In this document: piece after piece, positions 1 through 10,186 of the stretch
How positions within the stretch are numbered: the stretch's first letter is position 1
How the letters are laid out: each line of letters begins with the position of its first letter
Assembly (NCBI RefSeq): GCF_000785105.2
Contig: NZ_CP018906.1
Location: forward strand, 1,116,001-1,180,000
Length of the DNA: 64,000 bases
Direction of reading: 5' to 3'
Source: Lentilactobacillus curieae
GTDB taxonomy: Bacteria; Bacillota; Bacilli; Lactobacillales; Lactobacillaceae
The notes under the pieces: generated by a model
What the model was told of the DNA's origin: nothing
The model's database searches: none
The model's input: the letters and a program-made list of their open reading frames with translations, nothing else
Program-made: the position numbers and the translations under genes

Positions 1-259
1 TTTCTTCGATTAATGTTTCGGAATCAGTGCGATTGATTCCGTCAGCTCTTCCCGAAATTTCGTACGTCGTATCAAGATAATCAAAGTCAGTTTTTAACGC
101 AACTTCTGAGGAGTACGTACTGGGTCGTGATTTTTGAATTTTTCGATGAATTCGGCTACCGGCTGCCATCGAGTTATCGCTAACGCTAGTTGGCACTAAG
201 TCACCACGTCGCAGGATAAACTCAACCAGGGTTCGAATACCGATTTGAATGTTAGCCAT
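1..259 (-). CDS. DinG/Rad3-like helicase, 5' end only
   Basis: This is the first 86 codons of a leftward gene that continues beyond the window. The ATG at 257-259 follows a GGGGAGGACAAA ribosome binding site. The translation starts MANIQIGIRTLVEFILRRGD and goes on through 'GRADGI'. This arrangement (a 'VRTLVEF' start followed by a nuclease-like strand with a GR.DG element) is known from the PD-(D/E)XK-type N-terminus of DinG/Rad3-family ATP-dependent helicases of lactobacilli. The helicase motifs themselves lie outside the window, so the family call rests on N-terminal resemblance only. Confidence 0.55.
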   Translation of the reverse strand, partial: MANIQIGIRTLVEFILRRGDLVPTSVSDNSMAAGSRIHRKIQKSRPSTYSSEVALKTDFDYLDTTYEISGRADGINRTDSETLIEE

Positions 260-337
260 TTTGTCCTCCCCATAATTAATCAACATCCATTATACTGGTA
301 GGTAGTGAAAATGTGATAAGAAATTGGGTGGAAATAA

Positions 338-916
338 ATGGACTTGCCATTTGGTTCAATCATAAAAGATAAGCAGCAGCGGTACCTGGTAATTGGGAAC
401 GTAGTTAGTAACAACCCGCAGCTTATTCTGGACAATGTAAATTACATAGGAAAAAAGAATTTTGTGATTCATATTAGGTATGGACAAGGAATTAGTCATA
501 ATGCCGTCTTGATTTGCAAATACTCTGGAAGAATTCCGGAATACTTAAAAAATGATGTTCCCAAAGATTTTGAAGCTGCAGTTAGAGCTGATGAAATAAT
601 CCTGGCTGAACCGGATGAAATTAACCAGTTTAAAACTGAAGAACCGTTGGAGATTGATGCTGATGAAGACGTTGGTTTTGTTGCTAGTGTGAGACAAAAT
701 GCAATCTTAACCATTGAGAATTATGTTGATGATTTGCAAAAACAAATCAACAAGTTATCACAAAGGAAAATGAATCATTATTTTTCAGATAAGCAACATT
801 ATGAAGACGTTAAAGATTACTTATTGGTTATCACACCGTTCTCAGATTTACGGTTAAAGTCTAGTCAGATTCGGCAAGATGAATGGCGACTAAAATTGCA
901 GTTAGGGGGGCAATGA
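338..916 (+). CDS. Hypothetical protein, 192 aa
   Basis: I do not recognise the family. The ATG at 338 is preceded by GGGTGGA with a good spacer. The N-terminal third is rich in beta-forming segments ('RYLVIGNVV', 'PQLILDNVNYI', 'NFVIHIRYG'). The middle (about residues 80-115) is strongly acidic, and residues 125-150 could form a short helix or coiled coil. There is no signal peptide or membrane segment, so it is probably cytosolic. It is followed after one base by a 70-residue gene, so the two are probably translated together. Its position next to a helicase gene gives no clear clue to function. Confidence 0.7.
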   Translation: MDLPFGSIIKDKQQRYLVIGNVVSNNPQLILDNVNYIGKKNFVIHIRYGQGISHNAVLICKYSGRIPEYLKNDVPKDFEAAVRADEIILAEPDEINQFKTEEPLEIDADEDVGFVASVRQNAILTIENYVDDLQKQINKLSQRKMNHYFSDKQHYEDVKDYLLVITPFSDLRLKSSQIRQDEWRLKLQLGGQ

Positions 917-917
917 A

Positions 918-1130
918 ATGATGACTGAGCAGAAGTTACGGGCAATTGTGGATGTTTACGCAAGGTACAATGTTGAAATTAAGACTGATCAGATGAAAAT
1001 TACCAGTATTAACCAGCATGAGGTGGATTTTGATGCGAACACCTATATGCAAGATCAACTAATTGAGCTGATTGCAAAGGTGTTGGCTAATCAACTGATT
1101 AAAGAAGTTTTTGAAGAGGAGTTCGGATGA
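918..1130 (+). CDS. Small acidic hypothetical protein, 70 aa
   Basis: The ATG at 918 lies one base after the stop of the preceding gene, and the GGGGGG stretch at 905-910 can serve as ribosome binding site. The product is short and acidic, without membrane segment or recognisable motif, and its C-terminal half is predicted helical. It ends just before a bidirectional terminator shared with dapF. The tight coupling to the 192-aa gene suggests the two proteins act together. No function is proposed. Confidence 0.6.
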   Translation: MMTEQKLRAIVDVYARYNVEIKTDQMKITSINQHEVDFDANTYMQDQLIELIAKVLANQLIKEVFEEEFG

Positions 1131-1157
1131 GTAACTGAATTTAACGGGGAAATCAAA

Positions 1158-1193
1158 AAAGAGTTGCGACGGATTAACGTCGTAACTCTTTTT
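1158..1193. terminator. Bidirectional terminator between the 70-aa gene and dapF
   Basis: GAGTTGCGACG pairs with CGTCGTAACTC (one G-U pair) around a short loop, with T runs on both strands. It ends the rightward pair of small genes and the leftward lysC-dapF unit. Confidence 0.85.
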
Positions 1194-1221
1194 GCTTGTA
1201 AGGTATTACTAACTATATTTA

Positions 1222-2214
1222 TTAATCAACTGGATCCTTAATTCCAGCAACGAACGCTTCGTACGCTGCTTGTTCGCCAGTTTCTGAAATTTGAGCATTT
1301 TCAATGTTATTTGTGTGAAGATCAGATTCATCAATTTCCACGTCATGGGTAATTGTTGCGTTACCAATCAAATCGATGTAGTAACCCTCTGAATCTCGAT
1401 CATGAACCCGAGTTTTTACCATTCCACCTGGATTGAAAACTGTAATTTCATCTTCAAATGAAGCGGCGTCTGGATGATTGAGGCAGAACGCAAGACTAGT
1501 TGCAGACATTCCAGTACCACAGGCATTTGTAAAGCCAACGCCGCGTTCAAAGGTTCTCACAAACAGTGAGTTACGGCCGATGATTTTAGCGTAACTTACG
1601 TTCACGCCATCATAGAAGTATGGATTTTCTGAATTGAGCATCTTGCCAACGTGTTCTAACGAGTCAGATTCCATAACGTCTTCTGAGACAAAACTGATCA
1701 GGTGGGGGTTAGGAACGGCAATTGCTGTGAAGGTTAAATTCTCATCAAATTCAGGTACTGGTTGGTCAATCAAAGTATCGGTGTTTAAATTACTGAATGG
1801 TAATGATTCTTTGTTAAATGTTACTGGAGAAATTTCTACGCTAAAGGTTGGAACACCGTCAGCAAAATTAGCTTCTCTGCTGACATGAAGGTCGGCATCT
1901 TGGGTTTCAACTTTGAATTCGTCTTGGCCAAATTTTTCAGCTAGGTGACGGCTTACCGTTCTTAAACCATTTCCGCACATCGAAGCGATACTTCCGTCAG
2001 TGTTAATAACTTGCATGCTACCAATACAGTCAGCGTGATTTGATTTGTCTACGACAAGTAAACCGTCAGCACCATCAAGTAAACCTTCACTGGCATCTGT
2101 AATGTGTTTGGCAAACGTAACTAACTCAGTTTGGCTTAAGGGTTGCTCAAGCTCTGTTTGGTCTAACAGAAAGAATGTGTTCATTGAGCCGTGAACTTTT
2201 TGTAGTTGTGTCAT
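1222..2214 (-). CDS. dapF: Diaminopimelate epimerase
   Basis: DapF interconverts LL- and meso-2,6-diaminopimelate, the last step before peptidoglycan incorporation or LysA decarboxylation. Both catalytic cysteines and their context are visible: 'SMCGNGLRT' with Cys80 and 'TNACGTGMS' with Cys232. This is the signature of the PLP-independent two-thiol racemase family. The protein has 330 residues, longer than the usual roughly 275, because of a C-terminal tail of about 40 residues. It lies 15 bp downstream of lysC and is followed by a terminator, so it is the last gene of a leftward lysC-dapF operon. It stands apart from the other DAP genes, which read divergently under the lysine riboswitch. 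Confidence 0.95.
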   Translation of the reverse strand: MTQLQKVHGSMNTFFLLDQTELEQPLSQTELVTFAKHITDASEGLLDGADGLLVVDKSNHADCIGSMQVINTDGSIASMCGNGLRTVSRHLAEKFGQDEFKVETQDADLHVSREANFADGVPTFSVEISPVTFNKESLPFSNLNTDTLIDQPVPEFDENLTFTAIAVPNPHLISFVSEDVMESDSLEHVGKMLNSENPYFYDGVNVSYAKIIGRNSLFVRTFERGVGFTNACGTGMSATSLAFCLNHPDAASFEDEITVFNPGGMVKTRVHDRDSEGYYIDLIGNATITHDVEIDESDLHTNNIENAQISETGEQAAYEAFVAGIKDPVD

Positions 2215-2229
2215 AGCAAATCCTCCGAA

Positions 2230-3582
2230 TTAATTAAAAAAGTGATTGTATATTTCTTTGATTGATGTGTCGGCGTCAGCCTCTTGAACCCCAATCATGA
2301 TTGAGATTCTTGAAGCACCTTGGTTGATCATGTGAACAGCGATTTGGTTATCGGCCAGTGGTTTGATGATGTTTTCGATCGTCCCAATTCTGGCACGCAT
2401 TCCTTCACCGACCACCATAATGATTGCGTAATCGTCGATCCATTCCATGTCATCTGGTGAAACAGCTTCCTGAATGTCAGCACACATTTTCTTTATAGTT
2501 TGGCCATCGAGTTGGCTTTTGTCAAAGATTATTGTCAGGTCATCGATTCCTGAAGGCATGTGTTCGTATGATACACCGTACTTGTAGAGAATGTCTAAAA
2601 TTTTTCTAGTAAATCCAACTTCTTTGTTAAGCAAATACCTGTGCAGATACAATGCAGCGAATCTGTTTGAAGCTGTGATTCCAGTAACTGGTGACTTGAT
2701 TTCTAGTTCATCTTCGGGAACGATTAAGGTTCCGTCTGCTTCAGGGTTATTGGTATTTTTAACGTTGATGGGAACTTGCCCTTGAATAGCGGGGATGATG
2801 GCCTCGTCATTGAATACAGAAAATCCAGCATAGGAAAGCTCTCGCATTTCCCTGAAAGTCATTTTGTTGATTGGTAACGGATCCTTTACGATTTTTGGAT
2901 TAGCAGCGTAGATTGCATCTACATCAGTAAAGTTTTCGTAGAGATCGGCTTTTAATCCTCTAGCTAAAATAGAGCCAGTAATATCTGAGCCGCCGCGTGC
3001 AAATGTTGCGATTTCACCATTTTTGGTAAAACCGAAGAAACCTGGGAAAATTAATCTCTCATTGCCAATTTTAATTTTGGCTAAATTAGTATATGTTTCT
3101 TCATCGACGGATGCGTTGTTGGGATTATCAGTTAGGATGATTCCGGCTTCACTTGGATCAACAAACTTGGCTGGCTGACCAAGTGCAGTTAAGCAAGCAG
3201 CGAATAGCTCAGCGTTTAATCTTTCGCCATGGGCTTTAAATGCAGCCATCAGGTATTCATCGTTTGGGTATTGCTTAGTTGGCAGTGCGGCTAGTTTTTG
3301 ATTGATGTTATCAAGAACTTCACTAGAAACTGAGAATTCTTTACCGATATCGCTATATCTAGCAAAGATTTGCTGCTGGATTTCAGCATATGGTTGGTTT
3401 GCAATGACAGTTTCAGCGAATTTGATCAATAAGTCAGTGACTTTGATGTCACCATCAAACCGTTTTCCAGGAGCAGACGTAACTACCACCTGACGGCTTG
3501 AATCACTGGAAATAATATCAATTACTTTGCGGAAATGGTCGGCATCAGCTAATGAGCTGCCCCCAAATTTGACGACTTTCAT
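2230..3582 (-). CDS. lysC: Aspartate kinase
   Basis: Aspartokinase phosphorylates L-aspartate, the entry step to lysine, threonine and methionine. The start at 3582 is chosen because AAAGGAG stands just upstream and the product then begins MKVVKFGGSSLAD, the standard kinase N-terminus. An upstream in-frame start at 3618 lacks such support. The protein is 450 aa: an amino-acid kinase domain of about 300 residues with 'FARGGSDITGS', then two C-terminal ACT domains expected to mediate feedback control. It is the first gene of the leftward lysC-dapF unit. No riboswitch is evident on its own leader, unlike the divergent DAP operon. Confidence 0.94.
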   Translation of the reverse strand: MKVVKFGGSSLADADHFRKVIDIISSDSSRQVVVTSAPGKRFDGDIKVTDLLIKFAETVIANQPYAEIQQQIFARYSDIGKEFSVSSEVLDNINQKLAALPTKQYPNDEYLMAAFKAHGERLNAELFAACLTALGQPAKFVDPSEAGIILTDNPNNASVDEETYTNLAKIKIGNERLIFPGFFGFTKNGEIATFARGGSDITGSILARGLKADLYENFTDVDAIYAANPKIVKDPLPINKMTFREMRELSYAGFSVFNDEAIIPAIQGQVPINVKNTNNPEADGTLIVPEDELEIKSPVTGITASNRFAALYLHRYLLNKEVGFTRKILDILYKYGVSYEHMPSGIDDLTIIFDKSQLDGQTIKKMCADIQEAVSPDDMEWIDDYAIIMVVGEGMRARIGTIENIIKPLADNQIAVHMINQGASRISIMIGVQEADADTSIKEIYNHFFN

Positions 3583-3751
3583 AACGTGAGATTCTCCTTT
3601 AGTGCATATTCGTTGCAAATATTTGAAATTGTTAAGGAGAATTCTAGCATTTCTAATTTAATTATCAACTCACAACTTGTCTAAAACACGGTCTTATTCG
3701 CCGCATTAAGTAGAAAAAAAGAAAATATTGCGTCTGTATAAAAATTAGAAG

Positions 3752-3780
3752 TTGACTAAACATGAGATTTATTATAAACT
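3752..3780 (+). promoter_or_regulatory. Probable promoter of the lysA-asd operon
   Basis: A TTGACT box at 3752-3757 is followed by an AT-rich stretch with TATAAA/TAAACT at 3773-3780. This is the right distance in front of the lysine riboswitch. The -10 element is imperfect and its exact register is uncertain. Confidence 0.5.
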
Positions 3781-3796
3781 TTTAATAATTTAAAAA

Positions 3797-3971
3797 GTAT
3801 AGAGGTTGCGACCAACAACAGTAATTAGTAGAGCTACTGCTTTAGCTGAGAAACTAACGAAAGGGGCGGTCGCCGAAGCACTAAGCCTTGCAGGGCTCAG
3901 TAAGCTGGGACGTAGTTTAATAGACTGCGGACTGTCGCAGCGGATACGTCGGCTGCGGGGCGCTATCGACA
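3797..3971 (+). promoter_or_regulatory. Lysine riboswitch (L box)
   Basis: The leader shows the conserved lysine-aptamer blocks in order: AGAGGTTGCG, AGTAGAG, GAAACTAACGAAAGGGGCGGTC, CGCCGAAGC, a GCAGGGCTC..GCTGGGAC arm and GGACTGTCGCAG. A closing helix forms between TATAG near 3799 and CTATC near 3964. It precedes a rho-independent terminator and lysA. With lysine bound, such aptamers favour termination, so the operon should be shut off by excess lysine. Confidence 0.93.
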
Positions 3972-3998
3972 AACGATAAAAGAATGCATAAATTTCTT

Positions 3999-4040
3999 AG
4001 ATCCTTTTGTTTTTAGCGTAAAACAAAAGGATCTTTTTTT
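3999..4040 (+). terminator. Attenuator terminator of the lysine riboswitch
   Basis: A perfect 15-bp stem (AGATCCTTTTGTTTT with its complement) around TAGCGT, followed by seven Ts. It directly follows the lysine aptamer and is the expected expression platform. Confidence 0.92.
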
Positions 4041-4079
4041 ATGCCCCGAACGACAAGCTGTATACACTTGGAGGCCATT

Positions 4080-5384
4080 ATGTCAGAAGAAAATCAACCA
4101 TATCAGATTAATGAACAAGGACACGTAGCAATTGGAGGGGTCGATACTTTAGACTTAGCTAAGCAATTTGGCACACCATTAGTTGCCTATGATGTTAGTG
4201 CCATTCGTAACCAAATTCATCACTTCCAAAGTGTTTTTGAAGATAATCATGTTAGCTATGAAGTCAGCTATGCTAGCAAGGCTTTTGCGTCAATTGCAAT
4301 GTTTCAAGTGATTAACGAAGAGGGCGGCCACATTGATGTTGTGTCTGGCGGCGAACTATATACGGCAATCAAAGCTGGTTTCCCGATGGAACGCGTCAGC
4401 TTCCACGGTAATAATAAATCAGCAGCTGAATTAGAGATGGCAGTCGATAACCACGTTGGAGTGATCATGTTAGATAACTTCCACGAAATTGAGGTATTAC
4501 AATCGATTCTTCATGAGAAACAAGCAACCATCAACGTAATGTTGCGAGTAACCCCCGGAATTTCGGCTCACACCCATGAGTACGACCAAACTGGTCAAGT
4601 TGATAGCAAGTTTGGTTTTGATATTCAAAGTGGTCAGGCTTTTGAAGCTTTGGAAAAGGTATTAACCATCGATTCGATGAACATGCTTGGAATTCACGCT
4701 CACATCGGCTCACAAATCTTTGAGGTTAATGGATTTGAAATGGCGGCTAAGAAGTTGATTGATACCTTAGCTGAATGGAAGTCGAAAAATGGCTATGAAG
4801 CTAAAGTGCTTAATGTCGGTGGTGGTTTTGGAATTCGCTACACCGAGTCAGATGATCCAATTGCCCCAGAACAATTTGTTGATGCAATTGTTAAGACGGT
4901 GAAGGCTGAGTCAGCAGAACGGATGCTTACCACCCCAGCCATTTGGATTGAACCTGGACGCTCAATCGTTGGCCCTGCTGGATATAATTTGTACACTGTT
5001 GGATCAAGAAAGGACGTTCCGGGCATTGAGCCATATGTAACGGTTGATGGGGGAATGGGTGACAATATCCGGCCGGCACTTTACCAAGCAGATTACGAAG
5101 CAGTCTTGGCAAGTGACCCAACTAAAAAGCCAGACGAAACTGTTCGTGTCGCTGGTAAGTATTGTGAATCGGGCGATATTTTAATTAAGAATCAGCCGTT
5201 ACCAGCAACCCATCCTGGTGATGTGCTAGTAATGCTTGCCACCGGAGCGTATGGATATGCAATGGCATCGAACTATAATCGGAACCCCCGCCCCGCAGTT
5301 GTTTTCTGTGAGAACGGTGAAGCCAAACTAGTAATTAAACGTGAGACGTTTGCTGACCTAGTTGCTCGAGACCTAACAATTTAA
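4080..5384 (+). CDS. lysA: Diaminopimelate decarboxylase
   Basis: LysA decarboxylates meso-diaminopimelate to L-lysine with PLP. The start at 4080 has the ribosome binding site GGAGG. An in-frame ATG at 4041 falls directly on the end of the terminator and is not used. The 434-aa protein shows the PLP-binding lysine in 'SYASKAF' (Lys67), 'HAHIGSQI', the 'GGGFGI' phosphate-binding loop, 'EPGRSIV' and the active-site 'YCESGDIL'. It is the first structural gene after the riboswitch, an unusual place since it is the last enzyme of the pathway. Confidence 0.96.
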   Translation: MSEENQPYQINEQGHVAIGGVDTLDLAKQFGTPLVAYDVSAIRNQIHHFQSVFEDNHVSYEVSYASKAFASIAMFQVINEEGGHIDVVSGGELYTAIKAGFPMERVSFHGNNKSAAELEMAVDNHVGVIMLDNFHEIEVLQSILHEKQATINVMLRVTPGISAHTHEYDQTGQVDSKFGFDIQSGQAFEALEKVLTIDSMNMLGIHAHIGSQIFEVNGFEMAAKKLIDTLAEWKSKNGYEAKVLNVGGGFGIRYTESDDPIAPEQFVDAIVKTVKAESAERMLTTPAIWIEPGRSIVGPAGYNLYTVGSRKDVPGIEPYVTVDGGMGDNIRPALYQADYEAVLASDPTKKPDETVRVAGKYCESGDILIKNQPLPATHPGDVLVMLATGAYGYAMASNYNRNPRPAVVFCENGEAKLVIKRETFADLVARDLTI

Positions 5385-5403
5385 TGAGGAGTTTTTATAT
5401 ATT

Positions 5404-6114
5404 ATGGAAGAAATGAACGCACAAGAGATTATTGAATACATCGGAAACGCTGATAAGAAGACCCCTGTAAAGGTTTTTGTTAAGGGTCAATTGAGTAACT
5501 TAGAGGTACCCGAAACAATTAAAGCATTCGTAGAAACCAAAACTGGCGTATTGTTTGGTGACTGGAGTGACGTTGAACCATTTTTAAAGCAAAATTCCAG
5601 TGCAATTAGCGACTACGAGGTTGAAAATAACGCAAGAAACTCAGCGGTCCCATTGTTAGACCTTAAGAAATTCAATGCCAGAATTGAACCTGGAGCAATT
5701 ATTAGGGACAAAGTAAGCATTGGTGACAACGCAGTTATCATGATGGGGGCAATCATCAACATTGGTGCTGAGATTGGTGCCGATTCAATGATTGATATGG
5801 GAGTTGTTCTTGGTGGACGAGCAATTGTTGGTAAGCATTCACACATCGGCGCCGGTGCAGTTCTTGCAGGAGTAATTGAACCTGCCTCAGCAAAACCAGT
5901 TCAAATTGATGACAATGTATTAGTTGGTGCCAATGCAGTAGTAATCGAAGGGGTTCATGTTGGTGAAGGCGCAGTGGTTGCTGCCGGATCAATCGTAACT
6001 TCAGATGTTGCTCCCCACACTATGGTGGCTGGAGTTCCCGCTCGCAAGATTAAGGATATTGACGAAAAGACAAAATCAAAAACTAGCCTTGAAGACGATT
6101 TAAGAAAGTTGTGA
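5404..6114 (+). CDS. dapH: Tetrahydrodipicolinate N-acetyltransferase
   Basis: This enzyme acetylates L-2,3,4,5-tetrahydrodipicolinate with acetyl-CoA, the first step of the acetylase branch of DAP synthesis. The 236-aa protein has the family-specific N-terminal domain ('[11 protein letters not shown]'). A left-handed beta-helix of hexapeptide repeats follows, from about residue 95 to 215 ('[16 protein letters not shown]', '[12 protein letters not shown]'). GAGGAG precedes the start; Met4 (5413) is a possible alternative. Some annotations call it dapD, but the length and N-terminus fit the acetyl- rather than the succinyltransferase. It sits between lysA and the matching deacetylase. Confidence 0.93.
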   Translation: MEEMNAQEIIEYIGNADKKTPVKVFVKGQLSNLEVPETIKAFVETKTGVLFGDWSDVEPFLKQNSSAISDYEVENNARNSAVPLLDLKKFNARIEPGAIIRDKVSIGDNAVIMMGAIINIGAEIGADSMIDMGVVLGGRAIVGKHSHIGAGAVLAGVIEPASAKPVQIDDNVLVGANAVVIEGVHVGEGAVVAAGSIVTSDVAPHTMVAGVPARKIKDIDEKTKSKTSLEDDLRKL

Positions 6115-6118
6115 TCTA

Positions 6119-7273
6119 ATGGCCCAACTAACTGACGAAGAATTAATTCAAATCAGAAGGCATTTACACCAAATTCCTGAGCTTGCGATGCACGAAACAC
6201 AAACTCATGACTACTTAATAGAAGTAATTAGCAAAATGAATCTTGAACATGCTGAAATTCGGGAACAACTTCCGGATTTACCAACGGCAGTGTTAGTACG
6301 AATCGAAGGTACCAACCCACAAAGAACCATTGGTTACAGAACAGATATTGATGCATTACCGGTTTCTGAACAGACTGGGTTACCATTTTCTTCAACGCAC
6401 CCAGATGTAATGCATGCTTGTGGGCATGACATTCACATGACGGTTGCACTTGGGGTGCTAAATCACTTCTTAGAGCATCAACCAAAGGATAACGTGGTGT
6501 TCTTCTTTCAACCCGCTGAAGAAAGCGAAAACGGCGGTAAGGTTGCCTATGAGCAGGGAGTCTTTCAGGGAAAGTGGCAACCGGATGAATTTTACGGTTT
6601 GCATGATAATCCAGACTTACCTGCAGGGGCGATTGGTTGCCGGATGGGAACTTTGTTTGCAGGAACAACTGAGGTCAACGTTGATTTTCACGGAAAGAGT
6701 GGTCACGCTGCCTTTCCGCAAAATGCTAATGATATGGTGGTTGCTGCCTCGCAGTTTATCAACCAAGTTCAGACAATTATTTCCAGAAGCATTAACCCGA
6801 TTGAAAGTGGGGTTGTGACTTTTGGGTTAATGAAAGCCGGAACCATTCGGAATGTGATTGCTGGAAGTGCCCGATTAGAGGGGACAATCAGGGGATTGAC
6901 CCAGGTTATGATCGAACGAATCGTGGAGCGCCTCAAAGAAGTTGCCGAAGGAATTGCCAAAAGCTATGACTGCACCGTAAAAATTGCGTTTAATCAGGGC
7001 GGTTACTTGCCGGTTGAAAATAATCCAGAGCTTACCAAACGTTTTATTAGTTTTTGTGAACAGGATGATCAAACGAACTTTGTGGAAACCGCACCTGCAA
7101 TGACTGGTGAAGATTTTGGCTACTTGCTTTCCAAGTTTCCAGGGACGATGTTTTGGCTAGGAGTAGAAGATGACTCCCAGTTACATTCGGCCACATTGAA
7201 TCCCAAAGAAGAATCAATTAGTAAGGGAATCAATTCGATAAACAGATTTTTAGAATTTAGGATGAATCACTAG
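6119..7273 (+). CDS. ykuR: N-acetyldiaminopimelate deacetylase
   Basis: An M20-family metallohydrolase of 384 aa that removes acetate from N-acetyl-LL-diaminopimelate to give LL-DAP. Metal-site motifs are visible: '[10 protein letters not shown]', '[10 protein letters not shown]' and '[11 protein letters not shown]', with '[10 protein letters not shown]' in the dimerisation domain. The start is four bases after the dapH stop, so the two are translationally coupled. Close relatives hydrolyse N-acyl amino acids or hippurate, but the operon context points to DAP synthesis. Confidence 0.9.
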   Translation: MAQLTDEELIQIRRHLHQIPELAMHETQTHDYLIEVISKMNLEHAEIREQLPDLPTAVLVRIEGTNPQRTIGYRTDIDALPVSEQTGLPFSSTHPDVMHACGHDIHMTVALGVLNHFLEHQPKDNVVFFFQPAEESENGGKVAYEQGVFQGKWQPDEFYGLHDNPDLPAGAIGCRMGTLFAGTTEVNVDFHGKSGHAAFPQNANDMVVAASQFINQVQTIISRSINPIESGVVTFGLMKAGTIRNVIAGSARLEGTIRGLTQVMIERIVERLKEVAEGIAKSYDCTVKIAFNQGGYLPVENNPELTKRFISFCEQDDQTNFVETAPAMTGEDFGYLLSKFPGTMFWLGVEDDSQLHSATLNPKEESISKGINSINRFLEFRMNH

Positions 7274-7290
7274 AAAGTGGGGATATAATT

Positions 7291-8178
7291 ATGATTAATG
7301 CAGATATTATGACAGCAATCGTTACACCGTTTGGAGAAGACGGATCAATTGATTTTGCAGCACTTGAAAAATTAACTAATCATCTGATTGATACAGGTAG
7401 CCAAGGGTTTGTAATTGGTGGAACTACAGGTGAAACTCCTACGTTAAGCCATGATGAAAAAATCGAACTTTACACTCGTTTTGCTCAAATCGTTGACGGC
7501 AGGGGAACCGTTATCGCCGGAACTGGTAGTAACAGTACGTACCAAACAGCTAACTTTACCAAAGAAGTTAGCGATATTGATGGCATTGATTACGCTTTGG
7601 TCGTGGTACCTTATTACAACAAACCTAATCAACGCGGAATGATGGCTCACTTTGAAACGGTTGCCGAAAACTCAAATGTTCCAATTATCATGTACAACAT
7701 CCCAGGTAGAACCGGTGTCACAATGGACAAAGAAACAGTGGTTACTCTATCAAAGAACCCAAACATTGCTGGGGTTAAGCAATGTACTTCACTTGAGGAT
7801 TTGGAATACTTGGTAGAAAACACTGATAACTTCAACGTTTACACAGGCGAAGATGCCCAAGCACTTTCTGCTAAGGTTGTAGGAGCTAACGGAGTAATTT
7901 CTGTTGCTAGCCATATCTATGGTAATGACATGCGTAAAATGTACGATGCTGTTGATGCAGGTGACTTTGCCACTGCCGGAGCAATTATGAGACAATTATC
8001 ACCAAAGATGCAGGCATTATTTATGTACCCATCACCATCACCTGTTAAGGCAGTACTGAATGCGACTGGCTACGAAGTTGGTAGTTGCCGCTTACCAATC
8101 CTACCTTTAAACGATGATGAAAAAGTTGAGTTAGCTCGTTGTCTTTCAATGGCTGACAATGCTTTAATAAGTCAGTAA
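7291..8178 (+). CDS. dapA: 4-hydroxy-tetrahydrodipicolinate synthase
   Basis: DapA condenses pyruvate with aspartate semialdehyde. The 295-aa TIM barrel carries '[10 protein letters not shown]' (residues 43-52), the catalytic Tyr135 in 'YNIPGRTGV' and the Schiff-base Lys163 in 'AGVKQ'. The ribosome binding site is AAAGTGGGG upstream of ATG 7291. The residues just after the barrel core contain '[13 protein letters not shown]', typical of the Firmicute enzyme. It is a middle gene of the riboswitch-controlled operon, 17 bp after the deacetylase and 12 bp before dapB. Confidence 0.95.
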   Translation: MINADIMTAIVTPFGEDGSIDFAALEKLTNHLIDTGSQGFVIGGTTGETPTLSHDEKIELYTRFAQIVDGRGTVIAGTGSNSTYQTANFTKEVSDIDGIDYALVVVPYYNKPNQRGMMAHFETVAENSNVPIIMYNIPGRTGVTMDKETVVTLSKNPNIAGVKQCTSLEDLEYLVENTDNFNVYTGEDAQALSAKVVGANGVISVASHIYGNDMRKMYDAVDAGDFATAGAIMRQLSPKMQALFMYPSPSPVKAVLNATGYEVGSCRLPILPLNDDEKVELARCLSMADNALISQ

Positions 8179-8190
8179 GGGAGTAGTTTG

Positions 8191-8964
8191 ATGATTAAAG
8201 TATTAGTTGCTGGATTTATGGGATCCATGGGACAAAAAACGGTCAATATGGTCAACCAAAACCCTGATTTTCAATTGGTTGCTGGGCTAAACCCAGGAGC
8301 CAGTGAGATTAACAAAGCAGAGTACAATTTAGCAGATGACGTAGCCGTTTTTGATCAATTATCAGATGTTAAAACTGATGCCGAAGTTTGGATAGATTTT
8401 ACAATTCCTAGCGTCGCCTTCGAAAACGTAAAGTTCGCAATTGAAAATGGAATTCATCCGGTTGTCGGAACATCTGGAATGGCGGATGATCAAGTTGATG
8501 AATTAACGAAGCTAGCAGCTGATAAGCGGGTAGGTGGGTTGATTGCCCCCAACTTTGGATTATCAGCAGTGTTACTCATGAAGTTCGCAACTGAGGCTGC
8601 TAAATACTTCCCAGATGCTGAAGTCATTGAAATGCACCACGAGGACAAACTTGATGCCCCTTCAGGAACTGCAATCAGTACAGCAAAAATGATTGCGGCT
8701 GCCAGGGATGAACCAACCGCACCTGCATCTCAAGAGAGTGTGACTGGTGCCCGGGGAGGCGAAGTTGACGGTGTTCCCGTTCATTCAGTTAGATTACCGG
8801 GATACGTTGCCCATGAACAAGTATTGTTTGGTGGTCCCGGAGAAGCATTGACAATTAGGCAAGATTCCTTTGACCGAGAGTCATTTATGAGTGGAGTTAA
8901 GTTGGCTGTACCGGCAGCGGCTAAAGCCAAAACGTTAATTATTGGATTAGAGAATATCCTTTAA
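8191..8964 (+). CDS. dapB: 4-hydroxy-tetrahydrodipicolinate reductase
   Basis: DapB reduces the DapA product to tetrahydrodipicolinate with NAD(P)H. The start is ATG 8191, with AAGGGAG upstream; a TTG at 8188 directly before it is not needed. The 257-aa protein begins with the dinucleotide-binding '[12 protein letters not shown]'. It contains 'VVGTSGM' and the DapB signature '[15 protein letters not shown]' with the catalytic histidine and lysine. It lies between dapA and patA. Confidence 0.95.
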   Translation: MIKVLVAGFMGSMGQKTVNMVNQNPDFQLVAGLNPGASEINKAEYNLADDVAVFDQLSDVKTDAEVWIDFTIPSVAFENVKFAIENGIHPVVGTSGMADDQVDELTKLAADKRVGGLIAPNFGLSAVLLMKFATEAAKYFPDAEVIEMHHEDKLDAPSGTAISTAKMIAAARDEPTAPASQESVTGARGGEVDGVPVHSVRLPGYVAHEQVLFGGPGEALTIRQDSFDRESFMSGVKLAVPAAAKAKTLIIGLENIL

Positions 8965-8980
8965 CAAATAGGAGGAAATC

Positions 8981-10162
8981 ATGCCAGAATTAGACAGTAA
9001 GTTAAATAACGTCGTAAACACTAAGGTTCAAGCTGTTGGACCTTCTGGAATTCGTGAATTTGACCAAGAGATTTCATCAGTGGATGGAATTGTAAAGTTA
9101 ACAATCGGTGAGCCAGACTTTGATGTTCCAGAACATGTCAAAGAGGCTGCAATCCAAAGCATCAAAGATAATGAATCTCATTACTCAGCCCAAAAGGGAA
9201 TTGTTGAGTTGAGAAATGCCATTAGCAGTTATTTGAAGACTGCGACTGGCGTTACATACGATCCAGAATCTGAAGTTATTGTGACAATTGGGGCAACTGA
9301 AGCAATTTATACTGCATTGACTACGATTTTGAACCCTGGGGATAAGGTGATTGTGCCAACCCCAGCATTTGCCCTGTACTTCCCAATCATTAATCTTGCA
9401 GGCGCAGAATTGATCACCATTGATACTTCTGACGATGGCTTTGTACTTTCGCCAGAGAAACTACAAAAAGCACTGGATGAAAATGGTGATAGCGTAAAGG
9501 CAATTATTTTGAACTACCCATCTAACCCAACCGGGGTTGAGTATTCAAAGGCTCAACTACAAGCCTTAGCAGATATTATTTCTAAGCACTCAATGTATGT
9601 GATTGCTGACGAAATCTACTGTGAATTGACATATGGAGTCGAACATAACTCAATCGCTTCGATGATTCCAGGACAAACCATTGTGGTTAATGGGTTATCA
9701 AAGTCACACGCGATGACCGGTTACAGAATTGGCTACATTGCTGCTCCAAAGGATATGGTTACTCAGGCAGCTAAGACCCACGCATTCGTGATTACCTCAC
9801 CATCTAACCCAGCACAATATGCCGCAGCAGAAGCACTACAAAATGGTTTGGACGATCCAAAGGCAATGAAGGCAACTTACGAAAAGCGGCTTCACTACAT
9901 TTCACAGCGTTTGAGTGATATGGGCTTTGAAGTTGTTAATCCCGAGGGTGCTTTCTATATTTTCGTGAAGATTCCTGGTACAATACACAAAAACTCGGTT
10001 GAGTTTGCCACTGACTTAGCATACAACGCTAAAGTTGGTGTCACCCCAGGTTCAGCTTTTGGACCAGGTGGCGAGGGCTACATCAGACTTTCTTATGCAG
10101 CTTCGGATGAAGATATCAAGTTAGCAATGGATCGAATGGAACAATATTTACAACAGCAATAA
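8981..10162 (+). CDS. patA: N-acetyl-LL-diaminopimelate aminotransferase (PatA type)
   Basis: A fold-type I PLP aminotransferase of 393 aa. The Schiff-base lysine is Lys241 in 'NGLSKSHAMTGYRIGY'. The cofactor-binding 'NYPSNPTG' and 'VIADEIY' elements and the late arginine in 'IRLSYA' are present. Family members transaminate aspartate, aromatic amino acids or N-acetyl-DAP precursors. Because it sits among dapH, the deacetylase, dapB and asd, transfer of an amino group to N-acetyl-2-amino-6-oxopimelate is the most likely role. AGGAGG precedes the start. Confidence 0.9.
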   Translation: MPELDSKLNNVVNTKVQAVGPSGIREFDQEISSVDGIVKLTIGEPDFDVPEHVKEAAIQSIKDNESHYSAQKGIVELRNAISSYLKTATGVTYDPESEVIVTIGATEAIYTALTTILNPGDKVIVPTPAFALYFPIINLAGAELITIDTSDDGFVLSPEKLQKALDENGDSVKAIILNYPSNPTGVEYSKAQLQALADIISKHSMYVIADEIYCELTYGVEHNSIASMIPGQTIVVNGLSKSHAMTGYRIGYIAAPKDMVTQAAKTHAFVITSPSNPAQYAAAEALQNGLDDPKAMKATYEKRLHYISQRLSDMGFEVVNPEGAFYIFVKIPGTIHKNSVEFATDLAYNAKVGVTPGSAFGPGGEGYIRLSYAASDEDIKLAMDRMEQYLQQQ

Positions 10163-10186
10163 AAAATAGATAAGGGGACATTACAA

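Noticed and set aside
3790-3972. A 60-codon leftward frame.
   Set aside because: It is antisense to the lysine riboswitch, whose conserved structure explains the sequence.
4041-4079. An in-frame ATG extending lysA by 13 codons.
   Set aside because: It lies at the end of the riboswitch terminator and has no ribosome binding site; ATG 4080 follows GGAGG and gives the normal N-terminus.
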